Shown here one piece after another: positions 47,301 to 59,849 of a stretch of DNA of 64,000 bases. The notes beneath the pieces are model-generated. The model saw only the letters and a list, made by a program, of their open reading frames with translations. It did not search any database and was not told the origin of the DNA. How positions within the stretch are numbered: position 1 is the stretch's first letter; each line of letters begins with the position of its first letter. Position numbers and translations under genes: made by a program. Origin of the DNA: Byssochlamys sp. IMV 00236 (Eukaryota > Ascomycota > Eurotiomycetes > Eurotiales > Thermoascaceae); NCBI GenBank assembly GCA_001931875.2, contig MSJH02000779.1, forward strand, positions 1 through 64,000, written 5' to 3'.

Positions 47301-49535
47301 AGATAACTCTAAAAGATAACTATAAGAATATATTACTCTTTTAAGACTAAAAGGTAAAGGCTATAAAAGACTTCTTTAAAATAACTTAAAGAAATAAGTA
47401 TAAGAATATATTTATCTTAAATTATATATAAGAGATTATATTATATATATAAGTCTAAATTCTATCTTATATTAAAATCCTTATAATAATAAAATAAAAG
47501 AGAGAGATATATAAGTTTATAAAAGATAAATAAAATATAAAGCTTTATAAAGTAATATCTACTTTAAACCTTATTATTCTAGAGATTATCTTAAATAAGA
47601 AAAAGTATATAAATTATATATTAAAAGCAGCTTTTATTACTAAAAAATATATCTTAATTTTTAATTTTTATATAGTTATAATTAATAATTCTATATAGGG
47701 TAAATTATAATAAGAGGCTTTTAAAGTTAAGATAAATATACTATAAATAAATAAAATTTTTAAGGTAATTATTTTATTAAAGAAAGCTAATATTATAGCT
47801 AGTAAATAAATACTAGCTATAAAGTATAATTTAAATAATTTTCTATAAAAGCTTAAGACCTATTTTATTACTTATAGATTTACTTAATTAACCCTTTTAT
47901 TAAGATTATATTACGCGTAGTCTTACTATTTTAATACTACTAACTATCTTAATATAAATTTCTGTAAATATTATTATTTTTTAGTTTTTAATTAACTAGA
48001 TATTATAGAACTAGTATTTTAAATTTAATTTCTAATATTTCTTTAAGAATTTAATATTATAGTTAATTAGGAATAATCTAGAAAGATTTAAAATAACGTA
48101 TTTTTATATAGTATTTATTAAGATAATTAATAGCGTTAAGATAATAAGACTATATTACGCGCGGTTTTAATAAAAGAGCTAATTAAAAATATAAAATTAA
48201 TTTTAAATATATCTTTACTTTAACCCTGCGCTATAATATATTATAGGTTTTCTTAGCTATAGTAGCTATAAAAGACTATAAATACTATATAATAGATATT
48301 AATAATACCTTTATTAAATTAATATTAAAGAAAGAGATTTATATAGTAGCTTTATCTAGAATAAATATTTTGCTAAAAATAGTATTTAAAATCTTAAAAT
48401 CTTTATATAGTTTAAAATAAGTAATATAAGATTAAAATTACTTCTATATTAAAATACTATAAAAAATAAGATTTATTTAAATAAATATAGACTTATACTT
48501 GCTATAATATTTAAAAAAAGAGATTTTAATATATATTAATAATATCTTAATTAGCTTAAAATAAATAAAGTATATTAATTAATTTAAATAGAAGTTTAAA
48601 ATAATATATAAGATTAAGAACTTAAGAGAAGTAAATAAAATATTTAATATTTAGATTATTTATAATAAAGTAGAAAAAATATTAATTATAAGTTAATCTT
48701 ATTATATTTAAAAAATCTTATTAAGATATAAGATAAATAAAAAGAAGGCTTACTCTATTAATATCTTATTAAATATATATAATTATTTAAAACTAGCTAA
48801 TCTATAAGATAAAAAGGCTAATTAAAAAGAATATTAAAAGATTATTAAGATATTTATTTATTTAGTAATTTTAATAAGATTAGATATTATATTTATAATA
48901 AGATAATTAAGTTAATACTTATTTAATCTATTTAAAGGCTATTTTAAACTATTAAGATCTTTAATAAGATACTTATAGTTAACTATATACTTAAGCCTTT
49001 AATTCTATAAGAATTAAGATTAAAAACTTATTAAGTATTTTAATTTAAATTATATAATAAATAAGATAAATTAAATATTAATCTTAAGAAATATTTTTAT
49101 TATAATAGGCTATTTAATTAATTAGTTAAGTTAGAAATAAAAGTTTATTATAACCTTAATAATAAAGGCTAAATATATAATTATATATTAAGTAATAAAG
49201 TAATTATAATAGCTAATATTATTTATATAATATAGATTATAAAAAATATATTAGTTTAAACTAATATAAGCTAATTATAAAGAAAGAATTATTTTTTATA
49301 ATAAGCTCTTTAATAAAACTTTTTAAAGATAATTAAGTATTACTATTTTTAATTAAAGATACTTATACTTATAATAAATTAAAGTATATTAATATTATAT
49401 ATTACTATATATAAGATTTATATTAAAGAAATTAAATTAATATAGAATATATTAAGATTAAAGATATAATAATTAATAGATTTATTAAACTATTTTTAAA
49501 AATAAGCTTTATTAAGATAATAAATTTAAATTAAA
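44400..49535 (+). pseudogene. Copia C gag-pol, RIP-inactivated
   Basis: In order: gag (about 44430-45450, with a decayed CCHC region near 45255-45305), integrase (about 45900-46850), IN-RT linker with a tandem duplication (47262-47415), reverse transcriptase (about 48150-48750) and RNase H (about 49100-49480). The catalytic box reads Tyr-Ile-Asn-Asn (Asn codons 48538-48543). The RNase H end shows the decayed counterpart of the family's S-T-x-A-E-Y string near 49165-49190 (AAGGCTAAATATATA). Copia D is colinear from about 44960 onward. Stops are dense. Confidence 0.82.
47262..47415 (+). repeat. ~79-bp tandem duplication in copia C pol linker
   Basis: Two adjacent units begin near 47262 and 47340. 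They share AAAAGGTAAARGCTATAAAA, then CTTCTTTAA...ATAACT, and end with ATAAGAATATATT. They sit between integrase and reverse transcriptase, the same part of pol where copia F has its 48-bp duplication. Confidence 0.7.
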
Positions 49536-49541
49536 GAGAAG

Positions 49542-49721
49542 TATTATAATATAATAGTTAGGACTAATTATTTATAAAAAAAACATATAAGAAATTCTCT
49601 TATTAAAGAGTTTAAAATAATTATATATATAATTATAAAGAATAATTAGCTTAATAAAAAAAATCTTATATTAAGTATATTAATTTAAAAGAAGAATTTA
49701 ATTAATTTAATATAATTAACT
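49542..49721 (+). repeat. Truncated 3' LTR of copia C
   Basis: It matches the first 180 bp of the 5' LTR, then breaks off after ATATAATTAACT at 49721, where a gypsy-type LTR start begins. The missing 110 bp were not found on the far side of the gypsy element. Confidence 0.8.
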
Positions 49722-49803
49722 TATTATAGTACTAGTATAAGAGATAAAAGAGTTTTAAAGAAAGCTGCCCTAGAGTATTTTAATAGAATAATTAACCTAC
49801 TAG
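49722..49803 (+). repeat. Fragment resembling the start of the chromovirus LTR
   Basis: TATTATAGTACTAGTATAAG here aligns with the first bases of the chromovirus LTRs (TATTACAGTACTAGTATAGG at 37898). AATAATTAACCTACTAG (49787-49803) aligns with the next LTR block, but some 40 unrelated bases separate the two. It is probably the edge of a related LTR into which the large gypsy element inserted at 49804. Confidence 0.5.
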
Positions 49804-50147
49804 TATTATAGGTTAAGGTATTAAGACTTAGCAGTAAGTCTTAGAGTATAAGGAAATAGAGAAAGAGAAAGAGAGCTCTATTCTTTAGGGCTTAAGATAG
49901 AGCTAAAAGAGAAGCTTTAACAGTAAAGTAATATAATAAATAAAAGCTATTTTATTATTAAACTAATATTAAATAATAATTAAAAGGAGAATTACTTATT
50001 TTATTCTATATTAACTAATTAATATCTCTTTTACCTTCTCTCTACTTTATTAGAAATATTTAAGCTATTTCTTTTAATAATAGTATATAACTTACTAATT
50101 TAATTATATCTTTAAAATCTCTTTAACTATTATTTCTCCCTACTATA
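49804..50147 (-). repeat. 3' LTR of gypsy E
   Basis: Direct repeat of 59440-59767. Shared blocks include GCTTAA..TAGAGCTA, TAAACTAATA(C/T)TAAATAATAA and TCCCTACTA(C/T)A at the right end. Confidence 0.78.
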
Positions 50148-50165
50148 TAGCTTTCTTTTCTTTAT

Positions 50166-52900
50166 ATATAAATGCCTTTATTTACTCCTCTTTAATATTA
50201 TAATTTACTTAATTTCTTTTTATTTATATTATAAGTTTCTCTTAAAATAAAAATATTCTAATATTTTATATATTTTATATTTAATAATTACTAGACTTAT
50301 AAGCTATTATTATTAATCTTATAAGAAAAGCTTAATAGATTATTTATCTTAAATAAAAATAAAATATAACTTTACTTATACCTCTATAGAGTCCTATAAA
50401 GCTTATTTAAAAAAGGCTTTTTTAATAATAATTATCCTATAGATAAGAAAATTAAATAAGCCTTTTTTTCTCTAGTCTTTATATATCCTATTAATTTTTT
50501 TATAATTAAAAAAATAAATAATAACTATATTAAAGCTTTTCCCCTTTAATATTATTATTCTCTAGTTATTAAATATTAATATTTATTTATACTTTAAAAT
50601 AATATTATTCTTTTTAAAGGGCTCTCTTATAATAGCTTTATTATATAAAGATATAAGGCTTTATCTTTATATACTTCTTAAGATTATAATCTTATTTTTT
50701 TTTCTTTTATATACTCTCTCCTATAGTAAATTTATAAATAATAATTTTTCTTTTTAAAGAGAGTTAGCTAAATAAAATAATATATTATATCTTATTTAAT
50801 AATTTTTTATAAAATATTTTAAAATATATTTTTTATTTCTATAGCCTTATTATTTATTTTCTTTTTATAATATAATATAATCTCTATTTCTTATATAAGA
50901 TACTATAAGTTAAGTTCTTCTTTACTTTAAAATATAGAAGAATAAAATTATTTTATAAGCTTCTATTATATAAAGTCTTTATTAAAGGCTAATTTAAGCG
51001 CTATATATTTTTTTTATAGATATAATTAAGTAAAATATTTAAATCTTAAATAGAAGTTTATAATAAGCTTTAAATAAAAAATTAAATATTTTTTTCCTTT
51101 TATAAAAAACTCTATAATTTCTTTAATTATATTATTATTAATCTTATTAAAAGGCCTTTTAGCTTATTTATTATTATTTTAAGGGTTTATATTAATAAAG
51201 AGCTTCTCTACTTTTATATTATTAGCAGCTTCTTTTATTTTTATAAGGTTAAGTAAAGTATAGCTAAGACTCTTTTTATCTTCTAATTCTTTAAGCTAAA
51301 TTATTAAAGGCATTTATTTAAATTTAATATTATTAGAAGAGTAATATAATTACTCTTTTAATAATATGCTTAATAAGTAATATATACTTTTAAAGAGAGT
51401 CTTTAGCTACTTTTTTACTATTACTAGTATTATCTTATTTATTATCTTTAAAATCTCTTAAGTATTTTTAACTAGTATCTTTTTCTTTATTCTTATTATG
51501 CCCGCTAAAAGGTATATATAGAGATTATATATCTCTTAAAGCTTCTTTAGTATTAACTAATATAATATTTCTTTTATTTTTTTTTAATATTAATTAGCTG
51601 CTAATTTAGCTTTATTTTAATACTTTCTCTTTATTACTGCAGTTATAGTCTTTAAAAAATAAATCTAGATAATAGCTATACTAGAACTACCTCTAATATT
51701 TATTATATATTACTTAGTTATAAAGATTTTTATTACTCTTAATAAGTACTTTTAATCTTTTTTTTAATAATTTTTCTTCTACTATATATATGCTTAATAT
51801 TATTTAAATCTTATTAATATACTTATAATAAAATTTATTAATTTTAATTTCTTTTTATTAAAGGCTATTTATAACTTTTTTATCTTCTTAATTAAAAAGA
51901 ACTCTTTTAAATAACTTTATTATTTTAGTCCTATAATTATAACCTTTCTTAGCTTATTTTTTTTCTTATATTTTAACCTTTTTCCCGCTTTTAAGCTTCT
52001 TAAGGCTTTTTATTCTTTTTTTATCTTTTTTATCTTTTTTTATTTTATTACCTTTTTTATTATTAATAATAAGATTAATTAATAAACTTTTTTTTAAGTC
52101 TTTAATTATTTTTTCTACTTTATACTCTAGAATTTCCTTTAAAAAGAAATTCTCCTTAATCTATATATTAATTAATTAAAGCTTTGCTTTTATTATTTTA
52201 AATAGAAATTATTTATTCTTATCTATTATTTTTTTTTAATAAATCTCTTACTTTTTTAATATCTATTAATAATAAGCTTCTATTTAGCTATATATTAGGC
52301 TTTTTAATATTTAATAATTTATTTACTTAAGCTTATATTAAGTAAATAGCTACTGCTCTTTATTCCTTAATTTATTTTATAATTTCTCTTAATACTATTA
52401 AGGTTTAATAAGATCTTTTAGCTAATATTATTAATTAGCTAATTATTTATTTCTTTTATATCTCTATTATAAATAAGTAATCTTTATCTATATAATTTTT
52501 ATTTTTTTAGCTCTCTTTATTAACTCTTTTAATTCTTTAATTATTTTTTTTATTCTTATTTTTTTTTAAAAGTTTTTATTATAATAAAAACTTATAATAG
52601 TTTACTATAGCTTTATCTTATTTAATTTAAAATTTTATAATAATAGCTACTATTTCTACTATAAATTTAATTTTTTTTAATTTATTTTCTATTATAATAA
52701 TTACCTTCTTTATAAGATTATAAATCTTACTTATAGTTATATAAATACTTATATTAAACTTTAATAACTATTCTTATAAGATAATATTTTAAATTTAAAG
52801 AGTATTTTTTTTATTTTAATTTAATAAGAGTATATAATAGTTTTAATTTAGCAGTATTTAGTATAGAAAGAGAGTATAAAATAATTAGATTTAAGTTTTT
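50166..52900 (-). pseudogene. Unassigned 3' region of gypsy E, lysine-rich in minus-strand reading
   Basis: About 2.7 kb lie between the end of integrase and the 3' LTR. The minus strand is strongly purine-rich and translates, with stops, into Lys/Glu/Asn-rich sequence, most extreme at about 51955-52090 (long runs of Lys codons). No domain is recognisable. It may be an additional ORF, an extended pol C-terminus, or another degraded element inserted there; I see no inserted-element ends. Confidence 0.4.
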
Positions 52901-55900
52901 TAAATAATATTTATAGGTAAAGAAGTAAGGTTTTTAATATAAAATAAGATTTCTTTATTATTATTTTATATTTTATATTTTTTATTTAATATTTTCCTTT
53001 TTTAATAATTAAAAGAGTTTAGCCTTACTTTTTTAATAATATATATATGCTCTTTTACTTTACTTATTCTTAAGTCCCTTTTTTCTTAAAAAATTTAAAT
53101 ACCCTTATCTTTTATTTATCTGTTTTCTTTTATCTTAAGCTAAATCTTTATTTAATATTAAGCTTGCTTTATTACTAGCCTTTTATTTCTCTCTCTTTTA
53201 AGCTAATATTTTTAAAAGAAGAGTATTAAAATTATAACTATATATATTAATTTAAATAGTATTTAGTCTATATTATCTTTATTATTATTTATTTATTAAT
53301 CTTTTTACTTAAGTTTTATATTATTATTTACTGCTAGTATATCTTTTTAATTATCTTATAAACAATAGCCTTTTAAGTAATTTCTATAGATTAAATCTTA
53401 AAAAACTATATTATTTAACTTTTTAAGCTTATAAGAATCTTTTTAAAGGACTTTTTTAATTTAATATAGTTTAAGCTAATAATATACTAGTTTAATAAAA
53501 TAAAATATCTTAAGCTTTATATTATAAAATAGAATAAGTTATTTTTTAATTAGCTATTCTTTATAAAGTTACTTTTTATTATTAAAGGCTTCTTTACTAG
53601 CTTTCCTTATATATTAAATATAAAATTATACTTCTTCTATATCTTAATCTCTAAGTTTTATTTATTTTATATAAAGAAGTAAAAGATCTTCTATAGTTTT
53701 AACTTTATCTTATACTAATATCTTTTAAATAAGTATTTCTAGTTTAATTAACAGCATTATATTATATCTTATAATTACTTTAAATAGTATTAAACTAATA
53801 AAGGTCTTAATTATATTTTTATTTACTTAGATTATTACTAGTAAATAATTTACTTAATTTATTTTTATTCTTTTTATAAGTTTCTTAATATTATATATAA
53901 AAGATTTATATATAACTTTAACTATTTTATTTACTTATAGATTATATAGTAAGACTTTAATATAGTTAATCTTATATTTCTATATTAATATATTAACTAT
54001 AACTTTATTCTTTAATTCTTTATTATTAATAAAAGTCTCTATTATTTTTTAGTAATAAATCTAGTCTTCTTATAAAAACTTAATAATAGCTCTTAAAGTA
54101 AAGCTACTAAGCGCTTTATATTTAATTTAATTAAAGTTATTTTAAAATATAATAATATAAGTTTTTCTCTTATTAAGTTATTAGGCAGTATAATCTTATA
54201 AATATTTAAATATAGCTTTAATCTTCTTAATAAAATAAATATTAATTATAAAGCTTCTTTTATATATTTTTTATTAATTTTTTAATATTTATTATATATC
54301 TTTACTTATTTAATAATATACTTATATAAATCTTTTTACTAATATTAATTAGTTACTTTTTTATATATTACTTTATATTTTTAATATTTATATTCTTTAT
54401 AAAGAGTAGTAAAGATCTTTTTTTACTTTCCTTTATTATTAATAACTATTTAATAAGGCTAATTTTATTATACTTTCTAGAAAAGAATACTATCTTATAT
54501 TATATACTTTATAGCCTTTTTCTTAAACTTAGCATATTATCTTTAGTTTATATTATTTAGTTTTATTATAGTTTATAGCTATTTTATAATTAATAAAGAT
54601 TCTTTTAATTAATATAGTATAAATATTAACTAGAGAATATTATTTAATTCTATTTTTTATATATTAATATAATAGATTATATAAAACTATAAGTTTAAGA
54701 ATTTCTTTATATTATTATTTTTAGCTTCTTTTAAATCTTATTTTATTATTAGTTTTTAAGATAATTTATTTATAACTAAGTTCTTTCTTCTTACTATATA
54801 AATAATATTAAAGTTAAATAGCTAGATTTAAGCAATTTAATAAATAATTATTAATTCTAGAAGGTCTATAGCTATTTTATTTAATTATATAATTAAAATT
54901 TTTATATTTATTTTTAGCTAAAAGTATATATTATATAGATATACTTAAAATTTATAAAGAGCCTTTAATATTACTCTATATTCTAGCTTTTCTCTATTAT
55001 ATTACCTCTTTACTTATATTTATACTTTACTTTTATATTTAGCTAAGTATCTTTTATTAGATTTTTTTTCTTCTTAAATAAGTTATATTCTCTATTTATT
55101 ACTATTAGCGTTTATATTAATAATAATTATTCTCTCTTCTTTATAATTAATTAACTTAAGTGCTAGAGCTATTATTAATATTATTTTTAAGATATTTATT
55201 AAATTCTATTATTTTAGTTCTTAAAAGAAGTCTTATCTCTTTCTTAATATTAAATATATTAGCTTAGCTTTAGTAATATATTCTTTAATTTATATCTAAT
55301 AATAAGCTATAATCTCTAGAAATTCTCTTATTTCTTATAAGTTTTAATAAAATAACTATTTTAAGATTTTAATTACTTTTATAAATTTTAAATACTTTCT
55401 TTCTATATTATATATATATCCTATTATTTTAATCTCTAAGACTATAAATTATAACTTTTCTCTAATAATAGTTAGACTAGTAAGTTTAAAACTATATAGT
55501 ATTTTATTAATATTTTAAATATATTTAAATATAAACCTCTTAATCTTAAGTAATACTTTCTCTTTTTTATAATTAGTCTTAAGACCTTATACTAGAGTAT
55601 TATTTAAAAATATATTATAGATATTAGAGATATTAGAGATATTATTAATAAGCGCCCTTATAATCTTATATATAAATTCTAGTATTATATTAATTTATTC
55701 TTGCGGTAATTTAGCTTAGTAAATTAAACTAATCTTAGATATATAAAAAGCTATTAAATTGCGCAATTCTTCTATTAATTTTAACTAATTATATTTAAAG
55801 AATAAATCTATTAATATAAATATTAATATTTTACTAAACTTCTCTAAGAATTTATTAGCTAAGGAAAGTAGATTAATATCTTTTATTATTACTTAATTAA

Positions 55901-57350
55901 CTTTTATTACTATATTAATTAACTAATATTTACTATTTTTTTTATAAAAACTATAAATTCTTATAGGGCCTTTAACTTTATTTAAGAATTTTAACCTTTA
56001 TTTTCTCCTTTATTATTACTTATATTATATTATAAAGTACTTTTAATATTAAAAAGCTCTTTACTTATTATAGCTTATATTATATAATTTAAATATTAAC
56101 TAGAGGTATTACTTCTAGATATATTTATTTAATCTCCTTAAAAATTTATATAAAGGTAGTTTCTTTAGTAAAGAGTATTTTTATTAATAATTTTTTTTCT
56201 TTAAGCTATAAGGCCTCTCTTATAATAAGATTTTTTAAGTATTTTAAGGTTAGTCTTATTTCTCTTATTATATTTAATATCTTTAGCTAAATATAATTAA
56301 TAAATTCTTCCTATATTTCTTTTATACTTTCTTAAGAGTTTAAATAATAATATTCTTAGATAATCTCTTTTTATTCTAATAATTCTTTTAATACTATTAT
56401 AAATCTATTTATTATATTTATTAAATAAACTTTCTTATACTTTCTCTTATACTAAATATTAATAGTATAATTTAATTTTATAGTAAAAAGATTATATCTC
56501 TTAAATAACTTATATTCTTATAAATTTTTTTTTCTTTCTTATAATTTAATAGGTTTAAATATTCTTATACCTTTTTTTTTAATTATTTTACTTAATTTAA
56601 AATTAATATTATTTATTAAGTATATTTCTTATAGATTTTCTCTTTTCTTAATTTAATACTTATTATTTTTTCCTAGCTTTAATTTAATAATTCTTATATC
56701 TTTAATAAAAGGTCTTATAAAATTTCTTCTTTTAACTTATTTTATAAATTATTTATTAAGAATACTTAAATAATAGCTTAATTCTTTTAATTTATAGAGT
56801 AAATTATACTCTTTATTATTTTATTTAATAGAGTAATATATTATAAATATATTTAATACTTAAAAGGCTATCTTAGAATATAATTATAGTTAATCTTATT
56901 ATTTATTATAAAGAAAGAGACTTTATAATAAAAAGATTTTATCTATATAGATATTTTTTTATAGAGACTTATAAAAGAGATTTACTTATTATCTGCTAAT
57001 ATTATATTATTTTTAAATTTCTAGCTTATAATAAGTTTATAATAATTTATTATATCTCTATATATTATATTAATTTTAGCTCTATTATCTACTATAATAT
57101 TTTATATCTCCTTATAACTATTAATTCTAATCGGCAACTTTAGAGTTATAGCTGCATATAGTATCTTATCTTTATTAAGAGGCTTAAGTTATAAGAATAT
57201 ATAAGTATACTAATTTATATTATTTACTATATACTCTGTATTTAATATAGAGGTATTAAACTATACTCCTTTAATATCATAAAATATTGCCTTTATTATT
57301 ACCTGCTGTAATTATAAAGTAAATAAAGCCTTATATAAATTAGAAGATAA
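52900..57350 (-). pseudogene. Gypsy E pol (protease, RT, RNase H, integrase), RIP-inactivated
   Basis: Reading leftward on the minus strand: aspartic protease at about 57060-57110, where the D-S-G-A-type site reads Asp-Asn-Arg-Ala followed by Lys-Ile-Asn; RT at about 55200-56090, with a V-D-K-F-L-E-K-F segment near 55850 and a catalytic Phe-Leu-Asp-Asp box reading Phe-Leu-Asn-Asn (Asn codons 55599-55604); RNase H at about 54700-55170; integrase at about 53600-54350, with its decayed core (F-L-x-E-D near 54070). These match a widespread fungal gypsy lineage whose RT contains a V-D-E-F motif and L-P-Q-G-A-T-N; here L-P-Q-E survives near 55700. Stops are everywhere. Confidence 0.8.
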
Positions 57351-59435
57351 ACCAATAAGATCCCGAATTAATATTTAAACTCCTATATCTAGTATTTAGT
57401 TTATAACCTCTATTATATTAATAATCCCTTTTAGCTTATTTATAACTTTAAACCTCTTTAACTTCTATTTCTTTTTTATTTTAACAGCTTTTTTATCTTT
57501 ATTCTATTTAGATATATTCTTTATTTTCTCTTTAACTATCTTTATTTTCTTAATTATGCTTAAAGATTAATAATTACTAAATTAGTTTATCTTAATTAAA
57601 AAAAATCTCTATTCCTATTTAATTACTTTTTACAATTTTTTCTTATATAATTATTTAGTCCTATTTTGCCTTTTTTTTACTCTTTAAGGCTTATCTAATC
57701 TTATTATATTAATAGAGTAATAATTTTTTATAATATTCCCAGCTTTTTTCTTAGAGCTTAAGTTATTCTTAGGCTGTCCCAGTATAATTAACTAGATATT
57801 ATACTTAATTAAGCTAATATTTCTTTATTCTTCTTTTAATCTCTATTTAATAATCTCCTTTTATAATATATTCTCTTATATAAAATAAATAACTTCTCTA
57901 TTTTATCTTTCTAGCTTAAAATAAAGTTTGCAATCTTCTTCTTAATAGATAAGCTTCTAATTTAAGAGGCTTTTTAAATTTAAATAGTAGGATTAAATAT
58001 AATTAGGAGCCTAATAGAAATTATATAAGTTTAAAGATATTTTAGATTCTCTAGTTGGGTTAAATCTTAAAGACGCCCTAGCTTATATATTTATATTAAT
58101 ATTAGGTATATTATTATTGGGCCTCCCTATATACTATATATTATATAATTTTAACTTCTTAAACTTTTTTATTAATTAATTAATCTATAACTATTCTATT
58201 AATTTTATTTTAGTGCTTTATTATTTAATCCTACTCTTATTTTTATCTAAGTAAGTTTTATTAGGTTTAATAAGAAGTTATATATTATCTTCTTTAGTTA
58301 TCTTCTCCTTTATTAAAGCTATTATATCTTAATCTTTCTTTAATTTGCCGCTATTAAAATAGCAAAAGATTTTAATTATTCTTACCCTATTTACTATTTT
58401 CTTATAGAAATTAATATATTTAATAATAGACAAAATATAATAGTCTATATTTAATTCTTAAATTACTTGCTGTTTAAGCTCTTTTAAAAGTTTTTAAAGA
58501 TATTAAACTCCTTATAAATATCGGCTTAATTTATTTAAAGTTACTAATATTTCTAATATAGCTTAATATTCTTAATTATATTTTTTTAGATCCTTAGAGC
58601 TATTATATTTTATATTTTTAAACCTTTCTAGCTATTAAATATTATATTTCTTTTAGTATTTATTATAATAAATATACTCTTATTTAATTGCTTCTATTAG
58701 TTTTAAATAGTTCTTCTCTTTATATTTAGATTAAATACTTATCTATAATAATACTAATAGGCTATAATAGTTTATAAACTATTTAGTTTTTTCCTTTTCT
58801 AGGAGTCGATTTACCTTATATAGCCTTTTAAAAAGCCTTAGGTAATAAGTAATATTATCCCCTTTAAAATATAGTGCCCTAAGATTTCTAAGTATTAATA
58901 TTTATAGAGCTAATATAACTTAAATTAATTATATTATCAGTAGTCTTATATTTTTAAATGCCCGAACTATTTATACCTTTAGACCTAGTAATATTAAAGA
59001 GCTAAGAGTTTTTTTATCTTAACTAATGCCAAAAAAATCAGTGCTTTTCTTTATATTTTTTTAAAGGAATAATAATAAAGATAATAATAAAAAATTCTTC
59101 TATTTTTTAATAAATAATTCTTGCTTAATAATTTCTTATTCTTTCTAAATTTCTGCTTCCCTTTTATATTTATTAAGCTCTTCCTTATATTTAGCAATCC
59201 TTCCTTTCTTTTATTATTAATATATATTTTTGCCCTATATTATATTTACTATCTCTACTAATTTAAAAGATATATTTATCTCTTTTTATTTATAATAGTA
59301 ATCTTCTTTAACTATTTTATTTATCTTTTTATTACTTCTTACCCCTTTCTTTAACTTTAGCCTTAACCTTAGCTTCTAATTTTCTTTTCTCCCTTATTCC
59401 TGTTTAATATTTTAATGCCCTCTATATTTAGCTTT
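57350..59435 (-). pseudogene. Gypsy E gag region remnant
   Basis: Located between protease and the 5' LTR on the minus strand, so gag by position. The sequence is badly decayed, with slightly better patches at 57770-57790 and 58780-58980. No zinc knuckle could be picked out with confidence. Around 59050-59400 the minus strand is Lys/Glu-rich. Confidence 0.5.
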
Positions 59436-59439
59436 ATTT

Positions 59440-59767
59440 TATTATAGGATAATATATTAAAACTTAATATAAAGTCTTTAAGCAAGTAGGTATTAAAAAA
59501 GAAAAAAAAGATATTTAGTTTTAGAGCTTAAAGTAGAGCTAGAGGAGAAGCTCTAGCTATAGACTAATATAATAAACTAATAATAATCTAATGCTAAACT
59601 AATACTAAATAATAATAGAAAGGAAAAGCTAATTATTTTATTCTAAATAATTAAAAGGTATTATCTCCTTACTCTCCTATTTTATTTATAGACTTTTTAA
59701 AGACTTTAAATAAAAGCATATAACCTCTTGACTAATTATATTCTTTATACCGCTCCTCCCTACTACA
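59440..59767 (-). repeat. 5' LTR of gypsy E
   Basis: 328 bp; on the plus strand it ends CCTCCCTACTACA (59767), so in sense it starts with an intact TGTAGTAGGGAGG. It is less mutated than the 3' LTR copy, where the same end reads TACTATA. Confidence 0.78.
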
Positions 59768-59849
59768 ATATTAGATTATTAAATACTTCTTAGATAGTAA
59801 TTAGGAGAATTTTATAAATTTATCTAGTATAAAGAATCTATAAAAGAGA

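Larger units (their letters stand above)
44100..49721 (+). mobile_element. Ty1/copia retrotransposon C (copia F family), 3' LTR cut
   Basis: This plus-strand element has a 294-bp 5' LTR (44100-44393) and a 3' LTR starting at 49542 that matches the 5' LTR for about 180 bp and stops at 49721, where another sequence begins. The LTR starts TATTATAATATAGTAGTTAG (ancestrally TG) and ends TCTATTCTTTTTAATT, clearly related to the copia F LTR. The primer-binding stretch AGTTATAAGCCCGGGTT follows at 44394, and the purine tract AAAGAGAAG precedes the 3' LTR. RIP is severe, with hardly any CpA or TpG left. Confidence 0.87.
49804..59767 (-). mobile_element. Large Ty3/gypsy retrotransposon E (~10 kb)
   Basis: This minus-strand element has LTRs at 49804-50147 (3' LTR) and 59440-59767 (5' LTR). 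In sense the LTR starts TGTAGTAGGGAGGAG and ends ...CTATAATA (ancestrally AACA). On the plus strand a pyrimidine tract (CTTTCTTTTCTTT, about 50150-50162) is the reverse complement of the polypurine tract next to the 3' LTR. Protease, RT, RNase H and integrase are recognisable on the minus strand. The element is long for its class because about 2.7 kb follow integrase. ACTAG (49799-49803) and ATTAG (59770-59774) could be an altered target duplication, but the fit is weak. Confidence 0.85.

Noticed and set aside
59768..59775. Target duplication of gypsy E
   Set aside because: The bases after 59767 (AATATTAG) do not match the five bases before 49804 (ACTAG) unless one assumes a shifted end and a C->T change. 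It is therefore not used to fix the borders.
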